Shown: in pieces, positions 53,999-62,206 of the stretch
Layout of the letters: each line of letters opens with the position of its first letter
Position numbering within the stretch: position 1 is the stretch's first letter
DNA from: Gemmatimonadota bacterium
GTDB lineage: Bacteria > Gemmatimonadota > Gemmatimonadetes > Longimicrobiales > Gaopeijiaceae
Assembly (NCBI GenBank): GCA_026706635.1
Contig: JAPOYJ010000075.1
Span: forward strand, 62,001-126,000
Length of the DNA: 64,000 nt
Direction of reading: 5' to 3'
The notes under the pieces: generated by a model
Told to the model about the DNA's origin: nothing
What the model saw: the letters and a program-made list of their open reading frames with translations, nothing else
Database searches by the model: none
Position numbers and translations under genes: made by a program

Positions 53999-55271
53999 CC
54001 GGTCGCCTGATGGCACGGCGATTCCTCTACTAGGCGGCCTTTATGGCCATCACTTTGCTGGGGTCGCGAAGGGCATCAGGTTGTACCTGTGTCCGTTGCT
54101 GGCCGTGGCGGCTGGCTGGACCTTGGCTGGCCAGGAGCCCATTCTGCGTGGAGATGTCGATTGGGTCATCGGGGGAGTTCTGGACGGTGATCCAGCATAT
54201 CTGTTCGACGAGGTGCGGGCGCTTGCGCAGGACGCTGAAGGCCGTGTTTACGTTCTCGACTCAGGGTCCCGGACGGTTCGCGTCTTTGAACACCGCGGCA
54301 GCCACCTCTACAGTATCGGGGGACCGGGGGAGGGCCCTGGCGAGTTCAAAATACGGCACCTTTGCGGACTGGCGCTCGATCCCGACGGCCGCCTTTGGGT
54401 GAATCAGCTGATTTCCTTTGAGATCTTCGAAGTACGCGCTGATGGCGGGGCTTACTTCGGATCTCTCGTCGTCCGCGACGGTGCCACAGCGGCGCTCTGC
54501 GGCAACCCGATGTTCGCCGGACCGACCGGCATTACGGTTCCGCGCAGGGGGAGGAACATCTTCGGAGGGAAGAACGAGCACGTTCAGGTGACAATGGACG
54601 GCAATGTATGGGGTCGAGTGGCCAACTTTCGCACTCCTCCGGATTTTGGAGAGTGGGAATGGCCCACGGTGGTGGTACAGGACCGGAGTGAGGGGCCTCG
54701 GGAGAACTTCATCACGCCGCCGTTTGCGGCAAGGGTCTTTGTGGCTAGCGCTCCGGACGGTGGTTTCGCCACGGCCTTTTCGCCGGTCTACGACATTGGG
54801 GTTCATGGGCCGGATGGCACGGAAAAGACCAGGTTACGGCGCGAACTACTCGGGCCCGTGATCACCGACGCGGAAGCACGGGAGGGCTACGAAGAGCTGG
54901 CTAGGATCCGTGACCGGTATGGGGACGGGGTTACGAGCTGGCCCGAGCTGGTGGAATTCCCGGACGACTACCGAATCCCGGAGAGGAAGCCCGTAGTCTA
55001 CCGAATGTGGTACGACGACGACGGTCGCCTGTGGGTCTGCTTGTGGCCTGAGGAAGGCGACACCATGCATCGTGCCCATGTGTACGATGGGGACGGCGTG
55101 TTCTTACATGAAGCCGAGTGGCCGCGGGGGATCACCATTTGGTATGGCGGGTTGCGGGGCGACGTGGCCGTGGGAGTGCGGAAGGTGGAATTCGACGTTG
55201 AGCAGGTGGTGCGGCTCATATTCCGGCCGCAGCCCGCTGCGAACCCGCCCGGAGAAGGGGAAACGCTTTGA
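53979..55271 (+). CDS. Secreted six-bladed beta-propeller protein (propeller 5)
   Basis: 430 residues from ATG 53979, inside the end of propeller 4. A hydrophobic segment IRLYLCPLLAVAAGWTLAG (residues about 33-51) is the signal or anchor; the start could therefore be a TTG near 54080. Then VRALAQDAEGRVYVLDSGSRTVRVFEHRGSHLYSIGGPGEGPGEFKIRH (signature near residue 125), LDPDGRLWVNQL, and a C-terminal DDDGRLWVCLWPEEGD blade. More diverged from propellers 3 and 4 and longer by about 30 residues. Its stop overlaps the MauE-like gene by three bases (TTGA), so the redox genes belong to the same transcript. Confidence 0.78.
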   Translation: MSSTVPDRSPDGTAIPLLGGLYGHHFAGVAKGIRLYLCPLLAVAAGWTLAGQEPILRGDVDWVIGGVLDGDPAYLFDEVRALAQDAEGRVYVLDSGSRTVRVFEHRGSHLYSIGGPGEGPGEFKIRHLCGLALDPDGRLWVNQLISFEIFEVRADGGAYFGSLVVRDGATAALCGNPMFAGPTGITVPRRGRNIFGGKNEHVQVTMDGNVWGRVANFRTPPDFGEWEWPTVVVQDRSEGPRENFITPPFAARVFVASAPDGGFATAFSPVYDIGVHGPDGTEKTRLRRELLGPVITDAEAREGYEELARIRDRYGDGVTSWPELVEFPDDYRIPERKPVVYRMWYDDDGRLWVCLWPEEGDTMHRAHVYDGDGVFLHEAEWPRGITIWYGGLRGDVAVGVRKVEFDVEQVVRLIFRPQPAANPPGEGETL

Positions 55272-55890
55272 TTTCGCAGCCCCTCGCTCCCGAAACGGGT
55301 GACATCACCGCCTTGGGCCGGATGTTCCTCGCCGTCGTGCTCGGCGTTGCGGCCTGGGCCAAGCTCCGCGACTGGAGCGGGCTTCGCGGCGTGCTTCGCT
55401 TCCTCATCCCCCGGGTCCCTGTGGCGGGGATTGCGGCGATCGGGGTGGCCGTCGTGGGCGTCGAGGCGTTGCTGGCTGGCCTACTGGTCGCGGGCTTCTG
55501 GACGGACGTGGCGGCCTGGGGCACGGTGGCGTTTCTGTGTGTCGGGACGACCGCGCTCCTCGTGCTCCGCCGACGCGGTTACGAGGGGGGCTGTGCCTGC
55601 TTCGGGGACCATGCCGCGGCAGGCCCCCGGGCTTCTTGGACCTCGGTAGAAATGCGGCGCTCATCTCCGTCTCGCTCGCCGTCGCTCATACTTCGGCGGA
55701 AGTCCAGCCGCTGTGGGCGTTCCCGCCCGCGACGATCGCACTCCTTGCCGCGACCACGGTGGGGGTGCTTCTCTCGTACGGCATGGTCACCGCGGTGGTC
55801 GCCGTGCGGGCCGCAGGGGAGCCCGGCCGGGGTGGGCAAGTCGCGGTCCCTCTACAACCGCGCGACGAAGCGGGAGGCCGTGCAGCGTGA
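55268..55890 (+). pseudogene. MauE/DoxX-like membrane redox protein, frameshifted
   Basis: The first frame (TTG 55268, or ATG 55322) has transmembrane segments FLAVVLGVAAWAKLRDW, VAGIAAIGVAVVGVEALLAGLL and WGTVAFLCVGTTALLVL, then the CACFG motif typical of MauE-like proteins. At a run of five C (about 55624-55628) the matching sequence moves to another frame: LGRNAALISVSLAVAHTS, then PATIALLAATTVGVLLSYGMVTAVVAV (last helix), ending 55890. One extra C would join them into a 208-residue protein. Either a sequencing error or a recent mutation. In methylamine dehydrogenase maturation, MauE acts with MauD in forming disulfides; here the following gene is a MauD-like thioredoxin. Start/stop overlaps on both sides. 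Confidence 0.75.
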
Positions 55891-56453
55891 ACTCATTGCT
55901 CTGGATCAGCTACGGCATCCTGTGGGTGGTGGTGCTCCTTCTTGGGGCGGGCATGATCGTGATGCTGAGGGAGCACGCCGATCTGATGCTCGGCTCCCGC
56001 GAGGGCCGGTCCCGCGTGCACGGGCCTCCAGAGGGCGCGACCGCGCCCGGTCTCGAAGGAGAGGAGGTGGTGCTCGCCGCTACGGCGACCGAGCGTCCGA
56101 GGGTGGTCCTGTTCATGGCGGTCACGTGCGATCCGTGCTGGCGCCGCATACCGCAGGTCTCGCACTTCGCGGCCGACCAGGCGGAGGCGGTGGAGACCCT
56201 CGTGTGCTGTTCCGGACCCGTCGAACGCGTCCGCGAATTCGCCGGGGAGCTGGGTCCAGAGGTGTCCGTCATCGCGGATCCCGCCGGAGACGCGGCCGGA
56301 TCGTGGCGCGTGTACATGACGCCCTTCGCGGTCGGCGTGGATCGGGACGGGATCGTGCGCGGTAAGGTCGCAAACCCGGCCTACGACAATCTCACGCTCC
56401 TTTCGCGCCTTCTCGTGGCCGGGGCGGGGGATGAGCCCACGCGGGCAGCGTAG
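55887..56453 (+). CDS. Membrane-anchored thioredoxin-like protein (MauD/TlpA type)
   Basis: 188 residues from GTG 55887, overlapping the end of the MauE-like frame (GTGA). One N-terminal helix (LLWISYGILWVVVLLLGAGMIVML) anchors a periplasmic thioredoxin fold: PEGATAPGLEGEEVVLAATATERPRVVLFMAVTCDPCWRRIPQVSHF, with the redox pair CDPC near residue 82, and a TPFAVGVDRDGIVRGK cis-Pro segment. The N-terminal anchor, EGATAP and long spacer match MauD. Two more cysteines (VCC) follow. Probably forms or reduces disulfides in exported proteins, the obvious clients being the Cys-containing peptides of the cluster. Confidence 0.83.
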   Translation: MNSLLWISYGILWVVVLLLGAGMIVMLREHADLMLGSREGRSRVHGPPEGATAPGLEGEEVVLAATATERPRVVLFMAVTCDPCWRRIPQVSHFAADQAEAVETLVCCSGPVERVREFAGELGPEVSVIADPAGDAAGSWRVYMTPFAVGVDRDGIVRGKVANPAYDNLTLLSRLLVAGAGDEPTRAA

Positions 56454-56837
56454 ATCCGCCTTGCTCCGAGCCGGCGGTCTCGGTTCGCTTACCGCGTGGA
56501 CTCGGCCCCCTCCAGATCCACGAGCGGTGCCGACTACTCCCCCGAGAAGCACGCGGAGCAGAACGTTCCCCCTCCGTCACCGCCTTCACCATCCCGTCGA
56601 GCGACAGGTACCCCGGTGAGTCCCCCCCCCAGGTCGGCGGCGATTTCGTGGTCCGCAGATGCTCCCTATTCCGACGATTCCGATCACCGATTCCGGAGCA
56701 ATCCGATCACCCGTTGCGAGCGAAGGTCCCGGCGGTGCTGGATGGTCTTGTGGTGAGGGTTGAAGCTATGGCTTGAACTGAAGTGGTCCTGGTCGAGTGC
56801 GGCGTTTCCGCCCGCGGGGTGGCCGCTCGCGGCCATG
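56454..56837. other. Gap after the redox genes with repeated GATTCCG/CCGATCACC words
   Basis: No gene recognised. Around 56665-56715 the words ATTCCGA, CCGATCACC and ATTCCGGA recur in tandem (GATTCCGATCACCGATTCCG), a pattern reminiscent of the terminal multiple repeats of some insertion sequences (IS21-like). No transposase accompanies it. A run of eight C is at about 56615-56625. Confidence 0.4.
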
Positions 56838-56950
56838 GGAGATTCGAGGCGCGCTGCATCCGCGCTGGACCGCTGTGCGCTTCGTCGCGCCTTGCCAGCC
56901 CGGTGCTTCGCGCCTCTCGGTGCTCGTCAGGGTTCATCCACGGACTCCTA
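56838..56950 (+). repeat. Intergenic repeat: core, module and box
   Basis: ATTCGAGGCGCGCTGCATCC and GCGCTGGACCGCT (core in reversed sense), then TTCGTCGCGCCTTGCCAGCC, TCTCGGTGCTCG and box TTCATCCACGGACTCCTA. Shows that the core and the box-module can be joined in either sense. No palindrome tip. Confidence 0.6.
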
Positions 56951-57129
56951 CACGGCGTAGGCAGCCTCGCTGGCGTGGGTACAAGACCGGGGCTCGCGAG
57001 GGGGCTCCCCTTCGATCCCTCGGCAAAGCCTGACGCCCACCTGTCTTCGGCGCGGACTGGGCGCAGGCTGCAAGCGGCTAGGTGAGCGGTCAGCCCCACG
57101 GCCCCGAGGGGCGCAGGCTGGCGTGCCGG

Positions 57130-57300
57130 TGTATCCGCATGGCGCAGTTCATCGCCGACCAGCGGGCAGCGGGCGACGATCCCCCGCAGGACCCCGGCGG
57201 CCATCCAGTCGGCGAAGCGTCCGATGTCCGCCCGGTAGTTGCGGCGGGTGGCCGCGCTCCCGGCAGCGTCGCGCCAAGAGATGCTTGCCGTGCACCCGCT
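57130..57300 (-). pseudogene. Possible tyrosine-recombinase N-terminal fragment
   Basis: On the minus strand a short frame reads SWRDAAGSAATRRNYRADIGRFADWM, resembling the SAM-like core-binding domain of phage integrases (S..T.R.Y..D...F..W). No start codon precedes it in frame and no catalytic domain follows; downstream text is unrelated. Low-confidence relic, the other 57301-57433 sequence being the leader of sucC. Confidence 0.3.
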
Positions 57301-57433
57301 TCCGAGTAACTTCCTGACGTGCGGACCGGCACCGCACCTAGTAGACTATCCCCGAAGAATACCCCGCCAGCCCAAGACTCTCCCCGCGCCAGATCGGGGG
57401 CGAGTCACCCCCTTTCCCCAGGACCTCCTTTCG

Positions 57434-58567
57434 GTGAACCTGCACGAATACCAGGCCAAGGATCTCTTCCGCGCCGCCGGCATGGCGGTGAATCCGGGCG
57501 AGGTCGCCGAGAGCCCCGAAAGAGCCCGCGAGCTCGCGGAAGGGTACGGCGGTCGCGCCGTCGTCAAGGCCCAAGTGCATTCGGGGGGACGGGGGAAGGC
57601 GGGCGGGGTCAAGCTCGCTCGCTCTCCGGCCGACGCCGAGAAGCACGCCGAGGCCATACTGGGCATGAGCATCAGTGGGCTCGTCGTCCACCGAGTTCTG
57701 GTTTCCCCCATCGAGGAGATCGAGTCGGAGGCCTACATCGGGGTGCTGATCGACCGCGAGCACCAGCGCCCGGTCCTCATGGTATCGGCGGAGGGCGGAG
57801 TCGACATCGAGGAGGTGGCGGCCGACAACCCGGAGGCCATTCACCGGCTGCGCGTCGATCCTCGCTACGGACTGCTTCCGCACCAGGCGTACGGACTGGC
57901 GACTCGGCTGTACGACGAACCGAAGCTCGCCTCCCAGGGTGCCCGCGCAATAGCGCAGCTGTACCAGGCGTTCGTGGACAACGGCGCCTCGATGGCGGAG
58001 ATCAATCCGCTCATAGCCACCTCCGCGGGGCAGGTAGTTGCGATCGACGCCAAGGTCAGCATCGACGACAGCGAGCTCTTCCGGCACCCGGAGCTGGCGG
58101 CGCTCCGCGATCCGACCACCGAGACCGCTGCAGACCGGCGTGCGCGCGAGGCTGGACTCAGCTTCGTCAAGCTCGGCGGAAACGTGGGTTGCTGCGTGAA
58201 CGGCGCCGGCCTGGCGATGGCGACGATGGACCTGGTCAAGTTCTACGGCGGGGAACCCGCCAACTTCCTGGACATCGGAGGGTCGTCAAATCCGGACAAG
58301 GTGGTTGCCGCCCTCGAGATCATCACCTCGGATCCGGGCGTCAGGGTCATCCTCTTCAACATATTTGGAGGAATCACGCGCTGCGACGATGTCGCCAACG
58401 GGATCGTGCAGGCGGTGGAGCGCATCGGCTTCGAGCTCCCCTTGGTGATCCGTCTCACGGGGACGAACGAAGAGCCGGCGCGCCGGATCCTCTCCGGGGC
58501 GGGTCTCGCCGCGGCGGCGTCGATGGACGAAGTTGTGGAGAAGGCAGTTCAGCTAGCAGCTGGGTAG
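57434..58567 (+). CDS. sucC: Succinyl-CoA synthetase beta subunit
   Basis: 377 residues from GTG 57434 ([12 protein letters not shown]), the canonical start; the frame is open far upstream but without conserved content. ATP-grasp domain with [21 protein letters not shown], then [23 protein letters not shown] and [36 protein letters not shown] and [14 protein letters not shown]. With SucD it converts succinyl-CoA to succinate in the TCA cycle, making ATP or GTP. sucD follows 19 bp later. Confidence 0.95.
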   Translation: MNLHEYQAKDLFRAAGMAVNPGEVAESPERARELAEGYGGRAVVKAQVHSGGRGKAGGVKLARSPADAEKHAEAILGMSISGLVVHRVLVSPIEEIESEAYIGVLIDREHQRPVLMVSAEGGVDIEEVAADNPEAIHRLRVDPRYGLLPHQAYGLATRLYDEPKLASQGARAIAQLYQAFVDNGASMAEINPLIATSAGQVVAIDAKVSIDDSELFRHPELAALRDPTTETAADRRAREAGLSFVKLGGNVGCCVNGAGLAMATMDLVKFYGGEPANFLDIGGSSNPDKVVAALEIITSDPGVRVILFNIFGGITRCDDVANGIVQAVERIGFELPLVIRLTGTNEEPARRILSGAGLAAAASMDEVVEKAVQLAAG

Positions 58568-58586
58568 GCGGCCGAGAGACAACCAG

Positions 58587-59474
58587 ATGTCGATATTTGT
58601 AGACGAGAAGAGCCGCGTGCTGGTCCAGGGGATCACCGGGCGCGACGGCTCCTTCCACGCCCGCCAGATGATCTCCTACGGGACGCGGATCGTGGCTGGC
58701 GTGACCCCGGGGAAGGGTGGGCGGGACTTCGCCGGGCCGGGTGGAGAGGTGGTGCCGGTCTTCGACACAGTCGCCGATGCGGTCGCCGAGACCGGCGCGG
58801 ACTGCTCGGTCGTATACGTGCCGCCAGCCTTCGCCGCCGGAGCGGTCATGGAGGCCGCCGACGCGGGGATCGACTTCATCGTGTGCGTCACCGAGGGCGT
58901 TCCGGTCCTCGACATGACCCGCACGCACGCCTTCGTGCAAGACCGGGGCTGCCGCCTGGTGGGCCCCAACTGTCCCGGCATCATTTCGCCTGGCAAGACC
59001 AGTCTCGGGATAATTCCGGGCTCGATCGTGGCCAGGGGGCCTGTCGGGGTTATTTCGCGCTCGGGCACTCTCACCTACGAGGCCGTGCGCCAGCTGACGG
59101 AGAGAGGCCTGGGGCAGAGCAGCTGCATCGGCATCGGCGGGGACCCGCTGATCGGCACGAGCTTCGTGGAGTGCCTCGCGGCCTTCTCGGAGGACCCGGA
59201 GACCGAGGCGGTCGTGCTGATCGGAGAGATCGGAGGCACCGCAGAACAGGAGGCAGCGGCCTGGATCGGCGAGCACCTCGAGGTGCCGGCGATCGGCTTC
59301 ATCGCAGGCCGCTCGGCACCGCCCGGGACGCGGATGGGCCATGCGGGTGCGATCATCAGTGGGTCGTCCGGCACCGCGGAGGTGAAGACCAGGGCGTTCG
59401 AGGACAACGGCGTCCGCGTGGCGATGCGTCCGCGCGAGATTTCGTCGCTCGTACGGGAGCTGATCGGAGGCTAG
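58587..59474 (+). CDS. sucD: Succinyl-CoA synthetase alpha subunit
   Basis: 295 residues from ATG 58587. CoA-binding Rossmann domain ([31 protein letters not shown]), [13 protein letters not shown], and the phosphohistidine loop [13 protein letters not shown] near residue 250. [17 protein letters not shown] is the power-helix region. Complete and adjacent to sucC, as usual. Confidence 0.95.
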   Translation: MSIFVDEKSRVLVQGITGRDGSFHARQMISYGTRIVAGVTPGKGGRDFAGPGGEVVPVFDTVADAVAETGADCSVVYVPPAFAAGAVMEAADAGIDFIVCVTEGVPVLDMTRTHAFVQDRGCRLVGPNCPGIISPGKTSLGIIPGSIVARGPVGVISRSGTLTYEAVRQLTERGLGQSSCIGIGGDPLIGTSFVECLAAFSEDPETEAVVLIGEIGGTAEQEAAAWIGEHLEVPAIGFIAGRSAPPGTRMGHAGAIISGSSGTAEVKTRAFEDNGVRVAMRPREISSLVRELIGG

Positions 59475-59482
59475 CAGCTAAT

Positions 59483-60040
59483 ATGTCAACCATTCCTGAG
59501 CAGTTTGATTTGGAGCCTGAGGTCGCAGCACGTAGCTTGGCGTCCGACCACAAAGTCCTGGTCGACCTGAGGGTGAAGAATGTGCTCACTCCGCTTAGTT
59601 ACCGGATCTACCCGGACACGCCTGTTGCCGAGATCCTGAACCTCATGTTGCGAAGAGGGGTCTCGGCGGTGCCGGTGGTCGGCGCGGACCATGAGCTCCT
59701 GGGCGTCGTTACCGAGGCGGATCTGCTGCGATGCATGCTTCCAGAGCGTCAGGCGCAGTGGCCGATAGCGCGCGGCAGCATTCCGGCGAGCGAGGTGATG
59801 TTCCGCTCGGTGCTCTGCGTTTCGGAGGACGAGTCCCTGCTCGAGGCTGCCCGATCGATGGGCGCACGGGGCGTGCCCCTCCTGCCAGTCGTGCGAGACG
59901 GCGAGCTCGTTGGCTTCCTGGAACGCCGGGTGGTGATGCGCACCCTGGCCCGCGCGACCGCGCCCGAGGAAGCCTCAACCCCGCCTGCCCGTTCAGACCA
60001 CTGGGGCGGAGAGCCCCAGCGGCGAGGGCTCAACCTGTGA
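59483..60040 (+). CDS. CBS-domain pair protein
   Basis: 185 residues from ATG 59483. Two CBS motifs: VKNVLTPLSYRIYPDTPVAEILNLMLRRGVSAVPVVGADHELLGVVTEADLL and SEVMFRSVLCVSEDESLLEAARSMGARGVPLLPVVRDGELVGFLERRVVM. Such stand-alone Bateman modules bind adenine nucleotides and sense energy state, often in larger regulatory networks; no partner domain is attached. It overlaps ndk by four bases (GTGA) and follows sucD by nine, so a nucleotide-sensing role in this energy-metabolism operon is plausible. Confidence 0.85.
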   Translation: MSTIPEQFDLEPEVAARSLASDHKVLVDLRVKNVLTPLSYRIYPDTPVAEILNLMLRRGVSAVPVVGADHELLGVVTEADLLRCMLPERQAQWPIARGSIPASEVMFRSVLCVSEDESLLEAARSMGARGVPLLPVVRDGELVGFLERRVVMRTLARATAPEEASTPPARSDHWGGEPQRRGLNL

Positions 60041-60450
60041 ACCACACCCTGGCAATCATCAAGCCCGACGCCGTTGCGGGGGGCAGGACCGGGCTGATCG
60101 TCGCGCACCTGGAGGGGGCTGGCTTTAGGCTCCTCGCGGCCCGGCTTCTCACACTCACTCGCGCCGACGCGCGAGCCTTCTACGCCGTACACCGGGAGCG
60201 TCCCTTCTACGATTCCTTGGTTGCCTTCATGACTTCGGGGCCCTGCCTTCCGGTCGTGCTCGAGGCCCCCGGCGCAGTCGCGAAGCTGCGGGAGACGATC
60301 GGCTCGACCGATCCGGCCGAAGCTGCGGTGGGGACGGTCCGACAGCGCTACGCCGAATCGAAGGAGCGCAACGCGGTGCACGGCTCGGACTCGGACGCGA
60401 ACGCACTACGCGAGATCGGCTTCTTCTTCGCGGAGCGCGAGTGGCGATGA
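60037..60450 (+). CDS. ndk: Nucleoside diphosphate kinase
   Basis: 137 residues from GTG 60037 (NHTLAIIKPDAVAGG). Exchanges the gamma phosphate among nucleoside triphosphates. Active His in NAVHGSDS near residue 115, the TxxxxxR base-stacking region, and VGTVRQRYAESKERN (replacing the usual GTIRGDF) are visible. The latter is a known variant of the family. Functionally linked to SucCD, whose GTP or ATP product it equilibrates. Confidence 0.93.
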   Translation: MNHTLAIIKPDAVAGGRTGLIVAHLEGAGFRLLAARLLTLTRADARAFYAVHRERPFYDSLVAFMTSGPCLPVVLEAPGAVAKLRETIGSTDPAEAAVGTVRQRYAESKERNAVHGSDSDANALREIGFFFAEREWR

Positions 60451-60462
60451 TCCGGGAGTACC

Positions 60463-60993
60463 ATGGTGCAGGTTGACCTGCTGGGCTTGCGGCGCAGTGG
60501 CACGGTGCCGGTGAGAGGCGAGATCGCGAGTGACGACGATATCTGGGCGGGCTCGGAGCTGAGTCTGGCGACGGCGGTGCAGCTCTCGGGGTCGGCAGCC
60601 GCGACGGCCACGGGGGGAGTAGTCGTCCGCGGGAGCTGGCGGGCGCTGCTGCGGTACGACTGTGGGCGCTGCCTGAGGGAGCTGCTCCTGGAGTTCGAGA
60701 GGCCCGTGACGCTCCACTATCACGCAGCCCACGATCACAGCGTGGCGGAGCTGGACGGAGACCCCGACGTGCGCACGGTGAGCGCCCACGAGACGGCCAT
60801 CGACCTTGCCGAGGCGATCCGGGAGGAGGTCGTCCTCGAGGTGCCGCGGTACATGGTCCCAGCCGAGGGGGTGGACGGCAGCTGCGGCGAATGTGGGGTC
60901 CCGGTGCGAGATTACATTTGCAATAGGGCAGAGCGGCACGACGCCGAAGTCGACGTCCGATGGTCGCCGCTCGCGGCCCTCGGACCCAACTAG
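60463..60993 (+). CDS. DUF177 / YceD-family protein
   Basis: 176 residues. The family (YceD, DUF177) is almost always encoded before rpmF and is implicated in 23S rRNA accumulation or ribosome assembly. The two zinc-like pairs CGRC (residues about 68-71) and CGEC (about 145-148) and the DLAEAIREEVVLEVP signature are present. Start taken at ATG 60463; rpmF begins 18 bp after the stop. Confidence 0.88.
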   Translation: MVQVDLLGLRRSGTVPVRGEIASDDDIWAGSELSLATAVQLSGSAAATATGGVVVRGSWRALLRYDCGRCLRELLLEFERPVTLHYHAAHDHSVAELDGDPDVRTVSAHETAIDLAEAIREEVVLEVPRYMVPAEGVDGSCGECGVPVRDYICNRAERHDAEVDVRWSPLAALGPN

Positions 60994-61010
60994 GAGGTAG
61001 GAGCGGAACC

Positions 61011-61193
61011 ATGGCCGTCCCGAAGAAGCGCGTCTCCAAGCAGCGCAAGCGCAAGAGAAGGACTCACTACAAGGCCGCAGAGGCCACGCTCGGAAGCTGC
61101 TCCGCCACCGGCGACCCGACGCTGCGCCACCGAGTCTGCCCCACCTCTGGGATGTACCGCGGCAAGGAGGTCTTCGAGCCGCCTTCGGAGTAG
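61011..61193 (+). CDS. rpmF: 50S ribosomal protein L32
   Basis: 60 residues from ATG 61011, preceded by AGGAGGTAGGAG. MAVPKKRVSKQRKRKRRTHY is the L32 N-terminus. The zinc site is partial: only two cysteines (GSCSATG and RVCP) are present instead of four, so this is the C-minus form. Lies in the standard DUF177-rpmF-plsX-fab order. Confidence 0.95.
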   Translation: MAVPKKRVSKQRKRKRRTHYKAAEATLGSCSATGDPTLRHRVCPTSGMYRGKEVFEPPSE

Positions 61194-61225
61194 GCAGTCT
61201 TGGCTGCTTCGGGGAATCGCCCCTC

Positions 61226-62206
61226 ATGAGAATCGCACTGGATGCGATGGGGACCGACTGCGCTCCTAGGAGCGAGATCGGCGGTGCCGTGTCTGCGCTC
61301 GAGGCGAATTCGGAATTGGAGGTCGTCCTAGTAGGCGACGAACGGATTCTCGCGAAGCCCCTGCGACCATACTCGAAGCTGGGCCGGCTTTCCGTCGTTC
61401 ACGCGCCCGACCGGGTCTCGCCCGCCGACTCGCCAGCCAAGGCGCTCCGCCGGTGGCCTCGTTCCTCGATCAGCGTGGGGCTGGGGCTCCAGGCCTCTGG
61501 CGATGCGGATGCCTTCGTCTCGGCCGGCTCGACCGGAGCGGTAATGGCTGCGTCCCTTCAGCGGCTGGGCCCTCTCAAGGGGGTCGACCGACCCGCTATC
61601 GGCACGCCATTTCCAACCGAGGGCGGACTCACCCTGGTCCTCGACATAGGCGCAAACGTGGGGTGCAAGCCCCACCAGCTGGTCCAGTTCGCACGGCTGG
61701 GCGCCATCTACATGCAGGACCTGAGAGGGGTGGATTCGCCCAGGATCGGACTGCTGAACGTCGGTGCCGAGGCAGAGAAGGGCACGGAGACCGAGCAGGC
61801 CGCGCACCAGCTGCTCGCGGAGAGCGACCTGAACTTCGTCGGCAATATCGAGGGACGCGACATCCTCTCGTACACCTGCGACGTCCTGGTGTGCGACGGC
61901 TTCACCGGTAACATCCTCCTCAAATTCTACGAATCGGTCGCCGCCTTCGTGGCGCACCGGCTCGCCGATCGCCTGCGGACCAACGGCGTGAGCGACGAGG
62001 TCGCCGACCTGCTGCGCGAGTTCGACTACGCCGAGTACGGTGGCGCACCCCTCCTTGGAATCAACGGCGTTTCCGTGATCTGTCACGGCCTCTCCTCCTC
62101 CCGCGCGATCTCCGCTGCCATCGGTGTGGCCGCGCGGGCGGTCCGGCGGGCGATGGTGTCGCACATGGCCCGCGATCTTGCCCAGCCCACGGCGAGCATG
62201 GCGTGA
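61226..62206 (+). CDS. plsX: Phosphate acyltransferase PlsX
   Basis: 326 residues from ATG 61226. Converts acyl-ACP to acyl-phosphate for phospholipid synthesis. MRIALDAMGTDCAPRSEIGGAV, SAGSTGAVMAASL, VLDIGANVGCKPHQLVQFA, IGLLNVGAEAEKGTE, CDGFTGNILLKFYES and GGAPLLGINGVSVICHG are the family motifs. The start usually reads DAMGGDHAP; here it is GTDCAP, a small deviation. Confidence 0.94.
   Translation: MRIALDAMGTDCAPRSEIGGAVSALEANSELEVVLVGDERILAKPLRPYSKLGRLSVVHAPDRVSPADSPAKALRRWPRSSISVGLGLQASGDADAFVSAGSTGAVMAASLQRLGPLKGVDRPAIGTPFPTEGGLTLVLDIGANVGCKPHQLVQFARLGAIYMQDLRGVDSPRIGLLNVGAEAEKGTETEQAAHQLLAESDLNFVGNIEGRDILSYTCDVLVCDGFTGNILLKFYESVAAFVAHRLADRLRTNGVSDEVADLLREFDYAEYGGAPLLGINGVSVICHGLSSSRAISAAIGVAARAVRRAMVSHMARDLAQPTASMA

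Noticed and set aside
50777-56453. A true methylamine dehydrogenase (mau) locus
   Set aside because: The propellers are of the six-bladed GEGPGE type, the small peptides lack the Cys/Trp pattern of the light chain, and electron-transfer genes are missing; only the MauE/MauD logic is shared.
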